Origin: Pseudomonas sp. PB101
GTDB lineage: Bacteria; Pseudomonadota; Gammaproteobacteria; Pseudomonadales; Pseudomonadaceae
Assembly (NCBI RefSeq): GCF_009764265.1
Contig: NZ_RWIR01000075.1
Span: 1-64,000 of the forward strand
Direction of reading: 5' to 3'
DNA: 64,000 nt
Below the pieces are notes generated by a model. It was not told where the DNA came from. It worked only from the letters and a program-made list of their open reading frames with translations, and ran no database searches. This document shows positions 34,568-42,276 of the stretch, in pieces. The position numbers were made by a program, and so were the translations under genes. The first letter of the stretch is position 1. The number at the start of each line of letters is the position of its first letter.

Positions 34568-35721
34568 TGCGCCGGCTTGCCGTTGCGCCGCTCTTCAGCC
34601 TGGGCTTTCGCCCGTTCTTTCTCGCCGGGGCCGGGTTCGCCAGCCTCGCCGTGGCAATCTGGGCCGTGTGGCTGTATGGCCGTTTACCCGGTGCGCAACC
34701 GCTGGGCGGCATGCTGGCCTGGCATCGACATGAAATGCCCTTCGGCTTTGCCTCGGCCATCATCGCCGGGTTCCTGCTGACGGCGGTGCCCAACTGGACC
34801 GGCCGGCCGGCGCTCAAGGGCTGGCCGCTGATCGGCCTGATGCTGGTGTGGCTGCTGGCGCGGCTGGCCTGGTGCCTGCCGCTGCCCGCGCTCTTGCTAC
34901 TGGCCTTGCAGGCTCCGTTTCTGCCGCTGCTGGCGTGGGTGCTGGGGCGCGATCTGCTGGCTGCGGGCAAGCGCGAGAATTATCCGATTCTGTTGATGGT
35001 GGCGCTGTTGGCCGGATGTCAGGCATTGACGTTGCTGGGCTTGGCCGTTGATGACGGCAATCTGCAGCGGCATGGCGTGCTGAGCGCCTTGTGGCTGGTG
35101 GGCGCGCTGATGAGCGTGATCGGCGGGCGGGTGATCCCGTTCTTTATCCAGCGCGGCTTGAACCGTCCGCCAACGCCTGCGGCGCACCCGTTGCCGGGCA
35201 AGGTGCTGCTGGTCAGCGCCATGCTCGCGGCGGTGTCCTTTGCCGCCGGCTTGAACGACGTTCCGCGCATATCGCTGGCGCTATTGTTTGCGTTGATCAG
35301 CGGTTTGCATCTGCTGCGCCTGTGGCGTTGGCATGACCCTGGCCTGTGGCGCGTGCCGCTGCTGTGGTCGCTGTACCTGGCCTACGCCTGGCTCGCGGTG
35401 GCGGCGCTGGCCATGGCGCTCTGGCACCTGGGTTGGTTGCCGCAACAAAGCCTGGCCACCCATGCGCTGGCCGTCGGCGGTATCGGCGGGTTGATTCTGG
35501 CGATGATCGCGCGGGTCGGCCTGGGGCATACCGGGCGCCTGTTGCAGCCGTCGAAGGCGATCGTTGCGGGTTTTGCCCTGGTGATGCTGGCGGGGGCGTG
35601 TCGCGTGTGGCTGGTGCCGTTCTTCGGCTATGGCCTGGCGCTGTCGGCGCTGTTGTGGTGTGGCGCGTTTGCGCTGTTTGTCGGGCGCTACACCGGCATT
35701 TTGTTGGGGCCGAGGCTCTAG
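34567..35721 (+). CDS. nnrS: NnrS-family membrane protein
   Basis: This 384-residue haem- and copper-associated membrane protein has about 12 hydrophobic helices. It opens with the family signature LFSLGFRPFFLAGAGFASLAV, then WHRHEMPFGFASAIIAGFLLTAVPNW, whose His residues are likely metal ligands; GGRVIPFFIQRG and ARVGLGHTGR are further conserved motifs. NnrS proteins protect cells from nitrosative stress, possibly by preventing dinitrosyl-iron complex formation. It is co-transcribed with ppyR behind the NorR-like sites, consistent with NO induction. Confidence 0.92.
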   Translation: MRRLAVAPLFSLGFRPFFLAGAGFASLAVAIWAVWLYGRLPGAQPLGGMLAWHRHEMPFGFASAIIAGFLLTAVPNWTGRPALKGWPLIGLMLVWLLARLAWCLPLPALLLLALQAPFLPLLAWVLGRDLLAAGKRENYPILLMVALLAGCQALTLLGLAVDDGNLQRHGVLSALWLVGALMSVIGGRVIPFFIQRGLNRPPTPAAHPLPGKVLLVSAMLAAVSFAAGLNDVPRISLALLFALISGLHLLRLWRWHDPGLWRVPLLWSLYLAYAWLAVAALAMALWHLGWLPQQSLATHALAVGGIGGLILAMIARVGLGHTGRLLQPSKAIVAGFALVMLAGACRVWLVPFFGYGLALSALLWCGAFALFVGRYTGILLGPRL

Positions 35722-35734
35722 CGAGCGCTTCCAT

Positions 35735-35757
35735 GGCCGCCCATCGAGGCGGCCTTT
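35735..35757 (+). terminator. Hairpin after nnrS
   Basis: GGCCGCC-CATCGA-GGCGGCC followed by TTT forms a 7-bp GC stem just 14 bases after the nnrS stop. The T-tract is short. Confidence 0.6.
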
Positions 35758-35893
35758 GCATGACCGGTGGTCGATGCACCACGGCCTGGCGGTAAATCTG
35801 CGCTTAGCTGAAGGGATAACCCGAGGCGCGCGCAGGTTGGACAAGGCCGCAGCGACGCCCCTTCAGATCACCGTGAGTCTGAGGAATTGCGCC

Positions 35894-36349
35894 ATGCTGA
35901 CCCTGAACATCAATGGCCAGGATCAGGAGCTGGATGTCCCCGCCGACATGCCGCTGCTCTGGGTCTTGCGCGACGTCGCCCACCTTACCGGCACCAAGTT
36001 CGGCTGTGGCATGGCCCAATGCGGGGCCTGCACCGTCCACGTCGACGGCGCGCCGCTGCGTTCCTGCATCACACCGGCGACCGCCGTCGCCCATGGACAG
36101 AAGATTCTCACCATCGAAGGCCTGTCGACGGACGGCTCGCACCCGGTGCAACAGGCCTGGGCGGAGCTCGACGTGGTCCAGTGCGGTTACTGCCAGTCCG
36201 GGCAGATCATGTCGGCCGCGGCGTTGCTGGCGAAAATTCCGCAGCCGACTGACAGCGACATCGATCAGGCGCTGTCCGGCAACATCTGCCGCTGCGGCAC
36301 TTACCCGCGGATCCGCGCGGCGGTCAAGCGCGCCGCCGAGCTGGGTTGA
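35894..36349 (+). CDS. (2Fe-2S) subunit of a molybdenum hydroxylase
   Basis: This 151-residue electron-transfer subunit carries two 2Fe-2S clusters of the xanthine-oxidase family. The plant-type N-terminal cluster is at FGCGMAQCGACTV (residues about 37-49, with a later Cys in LRSCI). The C-terminal cluster is at QCGYCQSGQI and CRCGTYPRI. The sequence is of the isoquinoline 1-oxidoreductase alpha (IorA)/nicotinate-dehydrogenase small-subunit type. It has no signal peptide and is probably carried to the periplasm with the Tat-bearing large subunit. It precedes that subunit gene by 7 bp. Confidence 0.92.
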   Translation: MLTLNINGQDQELDVPADMPLLWVLRDVAHLTGTKFGCGMAQCGACTVHVDGAPLRSCITPATAVAHGQKILTIEGLSTDGSHPVQQAWAELDVVQCGYCQSGQIMSAAALLAKIPQPTDSDIDQALSGNICRCGTYPRIRAAVKRAAELG

Positions 36350-36356
36350 GGCGGCC

Positions 36357-38525
36357 ATGAACAGGATCAATGCATTATCGCGTCGTGGTTTCCTCAAGGG
36401 CAGTGCGTTGCTGGGCGGCGGTCTGGTGGTGGCGTTTGCCATGCCCGGCGCTCACCGGTTCGCCATGGGTGCGGAGAACCAGGGCAACGTGTTTGCGCCA
36501 AACGCCTTCCTGCGCATCGGCAATGACAACAGCGTCACCGTGTTGCTGGGGCACTCGGAGATGGGCCAGGGCATCTGGACCGGCCTGACCATGCTGATTG
36601 CCGAAGAGCTCGATGCCGACTGGTCGAAAATCCGCGTCGAGCATTCCCCGGCATCCGCCGCCGATTATGGCCTGCCTGGCTTTGGCGGGATGCAGATCAC
36701 CGGCGGCTCGACCTCGACCTGGATGGAATTCGACCGCTATCGCCAGGCCGGCGCCGCCGCGCGCTTGATGCTGATCGACGCGGCCGCCAAGCGCTTCAAT
36801 GTCGCGCCGTCCGAGATCCGCACCGAGTCGGGCGTGGTGATCGCCGGTGAGCATCGCGCCACCTATGGCGAATTGGCCGACGCCGCCGGGCAGTTGCCAC
36901 GGCCGGACCCTGCCTCGATCAAGCTCAAGGAGGCGAAAGACTGGCGGCTGATCGGCAAACCCACCCAGCGTCTGGACACTCCGGAGAAAATCACCGGCCG
37001 GGCGAAGTTCGGCATGGACGTGCAGTTCGATGGGCTGATGACGGCGATGGTTGCCCGTTCGCCAACGTTCGGTGGCAGCGTCAAATCCTTCGAAGGCGCC
37101 GAGGCGCTGGCAATTCCGGGCGTGCACAAAGTGGTGCAGGTGCCGACGGGCATCGCGGTGATTGCCGATCATTACTGGGCGGCGAAGCTGGGGCGCGATG
37201 CGCTGAAAATCGACTGGGATCCGGGGCCGAACGCCGGGCTCAACAGCCGGGCACTGCTGGAAAACTTCCGCAAACTGGCCACCACGCCCGGCCTGAATGT
37301 CGCCAAGGCGGGCGATACCCAGGCTGCGCTGGCGAAAGCGGCCAAGACCATCGACGTTGAATACAGCGTGCCTTACCTGGCCCACGCGCCGATGGAACCG
37401 CTGAACTGCACCGTGAGCATCACCCAGGACAAATGCGAAATCTGGACCGGCACCCAGTTCCAGACCCTGGACCAGATGATCGCCGGGAAAATCACCGGGC
37501 TCAAACCCGAACAGGTGCAGATCCATACCGAGTTTCTCGGCGGCGGTTTCGGGCGCCGGGCCAACCCGACCTCGGACTTCGTCAGCGAAGCGGTGTACGT
37601 CGCCAAGGCCGCCGGTGCACCGGTGAAAACCGTGTGGGCGCGGGAGGATGACATTCGTGGCGGCTATTACCGCTCGGCGTTCCTGCACCATGCGCGCATC
37701 GGGCTGGGCGCTGACGGCCTGCCACTGGCCTGGAAGCATGTGCTGGTCGGGCAGTCGATCATGGCCGGGACCTCGCTTGAAGCGAGCATGGTCAAGGACG
37801 GGATCGACAAGACTTCCGTCGAAGGCGTGGCCGACAGCCCCTACATCGGCGCCCTGGCCGATCACCAGATTGAACTGCACTCCCCGAAAACCGGGATCAG
37901 CGTGCTGTGGTTGCGTTCGGTAGGGCACACCCACACCGCGTTTGTCATGGAGTCGCTGATCGATGAACTGGCCACGGCGGCGGGCAAGGATCCGGTGGAA
38001 TATCGGCGCGCCTTGCTCAAGGAGCATCCGCGTCACCTCGGCGTGCTCAACCTTGCGGTAGAGAAGGCCGACTGGAAGGCACCGCTGCCCGATGGCCATG
38101 CGCTGGGGGTGGCGGTGCATGAATCGTTCGGCAGTTACGTGGCCCAGGTGGCCGAGGTGTCCCAGGAAAACCTCGCCATCCGCGTGCATCGGGTGGTGTG
38201 TGCGGTGGACTGCGGCATCGCGGTCAACCCGAAGAGCATCGCCGCGCAGATGGAGTCGTGCATCACCTTCGGCCTGGGCTTTGCCTTGCACAGCAAGTTG
38301 ACGATCAAGGACGGGCAAGTGGTGCAGTCCAACTACCACGACTATCAGGTGCTGCGGCTCAACGAAATGCCGGTGGTCGAAGTGCATATCGTGCCCAGCA
38401 GCGACAAGCCCGGCGGCATCGGCGAAACCGGCGTGCCACCGACGGCGCCGGCGGTGGCCAACGCAGTGTTCGCCCTGACCGGACAGCGTCTGCGCGAGCT
38501 GCCGTTGCAGCTGTCGGGGGTGTGA
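36357..38525 (+). CDS. Molybdopterin-binding large subunit, xanthine dehydrogenase family
   Basis: This 722-residue catalytic subunit of the IorB/aldehyde-dehydrogenase type has a Tat signal (SRRGFLKGSALLGGG, residues 8-22), so it acts in the periplasm. Molybdopterin cytosine dinucleotide contacts are visible in GHSEMGQGIWTGL, FLGGGFGRRANP and, near the end, KPGGIGETGVPP, whose Glu is the expected base. There is no FAD subunit gene; electrons instead pass to the cytochrome encoded 1 bp downstream. The substrate is an N-heterocycle or aldehyde; which one cannot be decided. Confidence 0.92.
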   Translation: MNRINALSRRGFLKGSALLGGGLVVAFAMPGAHRFAMGAENQGNVFAPNAFLRIGNDNSVTVLLGHSEMGQGIWTGLTMLIAEELDADWSKIRVEHSPASAADYGLPGFGGMQITGGSTSTWMEFDRYRQAGAAARLMLIDAAAKRFNVAPSEIRTESGVVIAGEHRATYGELADAAGQLPRPDPASIKLKEAKDWRLIGKPTQRLDTPEKITGRAKFGMDVQFDGLMTAMVARSPTFGGSVKSFEGAEALAIPGVHKVVQVPTGIAVIADHYWAAKLGRDALKIDWDPGPNAGLNSRALLENFRKLATTPGLNVAKAGDTQAALAKAAKTIDVEYSVPYLAHAPMEPLNCTVSITQDKCEIWTGTQFQTLDQMIAGKITGLKPEQVQIHTEFLGGGFGRRANPTSDFVSEAVYVAKAAGAPVKTVWAREDDIRGGYYRSAFLHHARIGLGADGLPLAWKHVLVGQSIMAGTSLEASMVKDGIDKTSVEGVADSPYIGALADHQIELHSPKTGISVLWLRSVGHTHTAFVMESLIDELATAAGKDPVEYRRALLKEHPRHLGVLNLAVEKADWKAPLPDGHALGVAVHESFGSYVAQVAEVSQENLAIRVHRVVCAVDCGIAVNPKSIAAQMESCITFGLGFALHSKLTIKDGQVVQSNYHDYQVLRLNEMPVVEVHIVPSSDKPGGIGETGVPPTAPAVANAVFALTGQRLRELPLQLSGV

Positions 38526-38526
38526 G

Positions 38527-39108
38527 ATGAAACGCCATCATTGGTTGCTCGGGACGGTGGTCCTGGTCTGTCTCTTCGCCTATGCATCGCACGTGTTCGC
38601 CGATGACCGCGAGGCCTTGCAGGCGTTCGACACCGTGCAGAAAGTCTTCCAGAGCCCGCGTTGCCAGAACTGCCACATCCCCGGGGATGCGCCGCTCCAA
38701 TTCGATGCCGGCGTGCCCCACGCGATGAATGTCGTGCGCGGCATGGACGGCAAGGGCTCGGCCGGCTTGCCCTGTGCGACGTGCCATGCGCAAGGCAACC
38801 CGCCCGCCAGCTACGGTCCCCACGCGCCGCCCGGAGCGCCACACTGGAGCCTGCCGCCGGCAGCCCAGCGGATGGCCTGGATCGGCCTGCCGGCCGACCG
38901 GTTGTGCGCGATGATCAAGGATCGCGCGAGCAACGGCGATCGGGATTTCGCCGCGCTGATCAAACACGTCAGCGAGGACAAGTTGGTGCTGTGGGGCTGG
39001 AATCCTGGGGGTAATCGCGCACCGGTACCGGTGCCGCACGATGTCTTCGTCACCCAGTTCAAACGCTGGGCCGATGCAGGAGGGCCGTGCCCGGTGACGG
39101 GTAGCTGA
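38527..39108 (+). CDS. Dihaem cytochrome c-type protein, electron acceptor of the Mo-hydroxylase
   Basis: This 193-residue exported protein has a Sec signal peptide (TVVLVCLFAYASHVFAD, cleavage near 25) and two CxxCH haem sites: CQNCH at about residues 47-51 and CATCH near 82-86. It starts one base after the large-subunit stop, so it is almost certainly the redox partner passing electrons to the respiratory chain. It does not look like the three-haem cytochrome domains fused to NicB-type subunits, being shorter and separate. No close functional assignment is known to me. Confidence 0.85.
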   Translation: MKRHHWLLGTVVLVCLFAYASHVFADDREALQAFDTVQKVFQSPRCQNCHIPGDAPLQFDAGVPHAMNVVRGMDGKGSAGLPCATCHAQGNPPASYGPHAPPGAPHWSLPPAAQRMAWIGLPADRLCAMIKDRASNGDRDFAALIKHVSEDKLVLWGWNPGGNRAPVPVPHDVFVTQFKRWADAGGPCPVTGS

Positions 39109-39183
39109 CCAACGGCACGCTTGCGGGGAGTCAATGCGGGTATGGGCGACTCTAAAGTGCATACCCGTCAAAAGGAGTCAACA

Positions 39184-39765
39184 ATGTTGATCTCAGGCAA
39201 AACGGGCAAATCGGGCCGCTCCACAAGCCCCTTGCTCACGCCACAGCAAGAACGGGAGCGGCTGCGTGAAATGGCGCGCCTGGCCGAGCGAGAGCTGGCC
39301 GGCGTGCAAATGGCAAGCATGGATGAGCTGACGCTGCTGTCCAATCGCCATGGCTTCACCGCGCTGGCCCGCCTCGGACTGGACGCTTGCCAGGAGCTGC
39401 AGACGCCGGCGACGCTGCTGTACTTCACCCTCGATGAGTTCAAACGCATCAGCTATCTGTACGGCCGGGCCAAGGCTGACGATGCACTCAAGACCTTCGC
39501 CGACGTGCTGCGTATCGCTTTTCGTGAAAACGATGTGGTCGGCCGGCTCGAAGGCGACCGCTTCGTGGCGCTGCTGACCGGATCCAGCAGCGTGGAGATT
39601 GCGGCAATCAAGGCTCGGCTCAATGAGATACTCGATGAGCGCAACGCTATGGCGCAGCGCAGTTATGACATTAGCTTCAGCGTCACCCAGGTCGAATATG
39701 ATCCCGTCATTCACGGCTCGATCGAGGAACTGCTGGGTGATGCCGAGAGTGTGATGAACCGTTAG
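39184..39765 (+). CDS. GGDEF-domain protein with degenerate active site
   Basis: This 193-residue soluble protein has an N-terminal coiled segment (QQERERLREMARLAERELAG) and a GGDEF fold (LTLLSNRHGFTALARLG; DEFKRISYLYGRAKADDALK). Where active diguanylate cyclases have GG(D/E)EF, it has EGDRF (LEGDRFVALL, about residue 120), losing the first Gly and the catalytic Glu. It is therefore probably not a cyclic-di-GMP synthase; it could bind GTP or a partner protein. ATG 39184 follows AAAGGAGTCAACA; the upstream frame has no homologous content. Confidence 0.88.
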   Translation: MLISGKTGKSGRSTSPLLTPQQERERLREMARLAERELAGVQMASMDELTLLSNRHGFTALARLGLDACQELQTPATLLYFTLDEFKRISYLYGRAKADDALKTFADVLRIAFRENDVVGRLEGDRFVALLTGSSSVEIAAIKARLNEILDERNAMAQRSYDISFSVTQVEYDPVIHGSIEELLGDAESVMNR

Positions 39766-39786
39766 AACAGTGGTGAATAGGCGGGC

Positions 39787-39863
39787 CTCATCGCGAGCAA
39801 GCTCGCTCCCACAGTAGAATTGTGGTGCTCACAAAACCTGTGGGAGCGAGCTTGCTCGCGATG
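39787..39863. repeat. Inverted REP pair
   Basis: TCATCGCGAGCAAGCTCGCTC and its inverse are separated by about 25 bases, between convergent GGDEF and VOC genes. Confidence 0.9.
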
Positions 39864-39882
39864 GCGTCCTAACAGGCACCAC

Positions 39883-40308
39883 CTATTTGGCAAACAACTG
39901 CCCGATATCCTTGAACGCCTTGAACTCCAGCGCATTGCCGCAAGGATCAAACAGGAACATCGTCGCCTGTTCACCCACCAGCCCCTGAAAACGAATCCCC
40001 GGCTCGATCACGAAGCGAGTTCCCAGCGATTTCAGCCGCTCGGCCAGCGCCTCCCACTCGTCCATCCCGAGCACCACGCCAAAATGCGGCACCGGCACAT
40101 CGTGGCCATCCACGGCATTGGTGTGCGCGGCTTCCTGCGCCAGGTTTTTCGGTGCGAGGTGGATCACCAGTTGATGGCCGAAAAAATTGAAGTCCACCCA
40201 GTGATCGCTTGAGCGACCTTCTTCCAGGCCAAACACCGCGCCGTAAAAGTGCCGGGCGGCAGGCAAGTCGTAGACCGGTATGGCCAGGTGAAAAGGGGAC
40301 AGTTGCAT
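39883..40308 (-). CDS. VOC family protein
   Basis: This 141-residue glyoxalase-fold protein has the metal-binding pattern LSPFHLAIPVYDLPAARHFY at the N-terminus, HFGVVLGMDEWEALAERL in the second half and FLFDPCGNALEFKAF at the C-terminus. It is of a type often called a glyoxalase-like dioxygenase, but no substrate is known. It is divergent from a LysR gene 109 bp away that may regulate it. Confidence 0.86.
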   Translation of the reverse strand: MQLSPFHLAIPVYDLPAARHFYGAVFGLEEGRSSDHWVDFNFFGHQLVIHLAPKNLAQEAAHTNAVDGHDVPVPHFGVVLGMDEWEALAERLKSLGTRFVIEPGIRFQGLVGEQATMFLFDPCGNALEFKAFKDIGQLFAK

Positions 40309-40417
40309 CGGGCGAACCTCGCTGGTGGGTGTGGGTTGAGTTTAGCCCTGTGCTTTTTGATTGAAAGACGATAATTTTTGCAGCGAGCTCAAATTATTTC
40401 GATCAATCGAGGCCGCC

Positions 40418-41284
40418 ATGTTACGAGAACTGAAAACCTTTATCGCGGTGGCACGCCATGGCACCTTCGCCGCCGCGGGCATGCACATCGGCCTGACGCA
40501 ATCGGCAGTCAGCGCGCAGATTCGCAACCTGGAACAGGCCCTGGGCATCCGTCTGTTCGATCGCACCGGCCGCCAGGCGCTGCTCAATGCGGCGGGGCAG
40601 CGTGCGTTGCCGATGGCCAGGGAAATGCTCGAAATCTTCAGCCGCATGGCGGTCAGTGACGATGTCAGCGAGTACCGCGGCGAACTGAAAATCGGTGCGG
40701 TGGCGACGGCGCAGACCGGGCTGCTGCCGCAGGCGCTGCTGCGCTTGCGGCAACAGGCACCTTTGCTTGAGCCCAAGCTGGTGCCCGGTGTGTCGCTGAA
40801 CCTGCTGAGCCAGGTGGACACGGGCGAAGTGGACCTGGCGATCCTGATCAAGCCGCCGTTCGAGTTGCCCAAGGAACTGTTCGCGCAGGTGATTCGCCGG
40901 GAACCCTTTGTGCTGATCGTGCCGGCGGACCTCGAAGGCGATGATCCATTGCAACTGCTCGCCGAGCATCCTCATGTGCGCTACGACCGCAATTCGTTTG
41001 GCGGGCGGCTGGTGACGCGGTTTCTGCGTGAACAGAAGATCGAGGTGCAGGTGGCGCTGGAGCTGGATGAGCTGGAGGCTATTGTGAAAATGGTCGAGTG
41101 TGGGTTGGGGGTGTCATTGCTGCCCGAAGCCGGGTTATGGCTTGAACACGGGGCCAAGGTACGAATCATCCACTTGGGCGAGTTGACGTTCTATCGGGAG
41201 ATTGTCTTGCTGCAGCGCTATAGCCAGCGAAATCAGCCGATTCAGCAGTTGTTTGCGCAATGCCTGACGCCGATAGCTGACTGA
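40418..41284 (+). CDS. LysR-family transcriptional regulator
   Basis: This 288-residue regulator has the N-terminal HTH AVARHGTFAAAGMHIGLTQS (residues 9-28) and AVSAQIRNLEQALGIRLFDR, followed by the LysR effector domain. ATG 40418 (MLRELKTFIAVA) fits the family start; the open frame upstream is AT-rich promoter DNA. It is divergent from the VOC gene, its most likely target. The effector is unknown. Confidence 0.9.
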   Translation: MLRELKTFIAVARHGTFAAAGMHIGLTQSAVSAQIRNLEQALGIRLFDRTGRQALLNAAGQRALPMAREMLEIFSRMAVSDDVSEYRGELKIGAVATAQTGLLPQALLRLRQQAPLLEPKLVPGVSLNLLSQVDTGEVDLAILIKPPFELPKELFAQVIRREPFVLIVPADLEGDDPLQLLAEHPHVRYDRNSFGGRLVTRFLREQKIEVQVALELDELEAIVKMVECGLGVSLLPEAGLWLEHGAKVRIIHLGELTFYREIVLLQRYSQRNQPIQQLFAQCLTPIAD

Positions 41285-41293
41285 ACATAACCC

Positions 41294-41386
41294 CTGTGGG
41301 AGCGAGCTTGCTCGCGATAACGGACTGACATTCACAATTGATGTCGACTGACAGACCGCTATCGCGAGCAAGCTCGCTCCCACAAA
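41294..41386. repeat. Inverted REP pair with quasi-palindromic spacer
   Basis: CTGTGGGAGCGAGCTTGCTC faces its inverse; the spacer CGGACTGACATTC...GACTGACAGACCG is itself largely self-complementary, so the whole 93 bp could extrude as one cruciform. Confidence 0.9.
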
Positions 41387-41417
41387 GGGTGATGTTTGTC
41401 CGTGAAATCTCGGGCAT

Positions 41418-41449
41418 AAAAAAACCCGCCGGAACAGGCGGGTTTTTTT
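41418..41449 (-). terminator. fabI terminator
   Basis: AAAAAAACCCGCC-GGAACA-GGCGGGTTTTTTT is a strong bidirectional Rho-independent hairpin 14 bases beyond the fabI stop. It can also stop the convergent LysR transcript. Confidence 0.93.
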
Positions 41450-41462
41450 GGCTGGTCGAAGA

Positions 41463-42257
41463 TTACTCTTCGATGCTGCCCATGGCCGTGGTGTTGAAGC
41501 CACCGTCCACGTACATGATTTCACCGCTGATGCCGGACGCCAGGTCCGAGCACAGGAAGGCGCCGGCGTTGCCGACTTCGTCGATGGTGACGTTGCGACG
41601 CAGCGGGGTTTGCGCTTCGTTGGCGGCCAGCATCTTGCGGAAGTTCTTGATGCCGGAAGCGGCGAGGGTGCGGATCGGGCCGGCCGATACGCAGTTCACG
41701 CGAGTGCCGTCCGGGCCCAGGGAACCGGCCAGGTAGCGTACGCCGGCTTCCAGGGAAGCCTTGGCCATGCCCATCACGTTGTAGTTCGGCATGGTGCGCT
41801 CGGCGCCCAGGTACGACAGGGTCAGCAGGCTGCCGTTGCGGCCTTTCATCATTTCGCGGCCGGCCTTGGCCAGGGCCACGAAGCTGTAGGCGCTGATGTC
41901 GTGGGCGATGCGGAAGCCTTCACGGGTGGTGGCTTCGGTGAAGTCGCCGTCCAGTTGGTCGCCCGGGGCGAAGCCGACGGAGTGCACGATGCAGTCCAGG
42001 CCGTCCCACTTCTTGCTCAGTGCTTCGAAGACCTTGGCGATTTCTTCATCGCTGGCCACGTCGCACGGGAAGCACAGCTCAGGGTTCGAACCCCAGCCTT
42101 GGGCGAATTCTTCGACACGACCTTTCAGTTTGTCGTTCTGATAAGTGAAGGCAAGCTCAGCGCCCTCGCGATGCATGGCGGCAGCGATGCCGGATGCGAT
42201 GGACAGCTTGCTGGCGACACCGACGATCAGTACGCGCTTACCGGCGAGAAAACCCAT
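41463..42257 (-). CDS. fabI: Enoyl-[ACP] reductase (NADH), FabI
   Basis: FabI reduces trans-2-enoyl-ACP to acyl-ACP with NADH in the last step of each fatty-acid elongation cycle; it is the triclosan target. The 264-residue protein has the FabI-type dinucleotide motif (LIVGVASKLSIASGIA), HSVGFAP, and the active-site Y-x6-K in YNVMGMAK preceded by the second Tyr in LSYLGAERT. ATG 42257 is preceded by AGAGGAG. It lies 19 bp behind the importer ATPase gene, so it may be read through from the npp operon as well as from its own promoter. Confidence 0.97.
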   Translation of the reverse strand: MGFLAGKRVLIVGVASKLSIASGIAAAMHREGAELAFTYQNDKLKGRVEEFAQGWGSNPELCFPCDVASDEEIAKVFEALSKKWDGLDCIVHSVGFAPGDQLDGDFTEATTREGFRIAHDISAYSFVALAKAGREMMKGRNGSLLTLSYLGAERTMPNYNVMGMAKASLEAGVRYLAGSLGPDGTRVNCVSAGPIRTLAASGIKNFRKMLAANEAQTPLRRNVTIDEVGNAGAFLCSDLASGISGEIMYVDGGFNTTAMGSIEE

Positions 42258-42276
42258 GTGTTGCTCCTCTTTCAGG

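Noticed and set aside
39787..41386. Repeated CGAGCAAGCTCG palindromes considered as a CRISPR array
   Set aside because: The copies are inverted pairs scattered through intergenic DNA with no regular spacers and no cas genes; they are REP elements.
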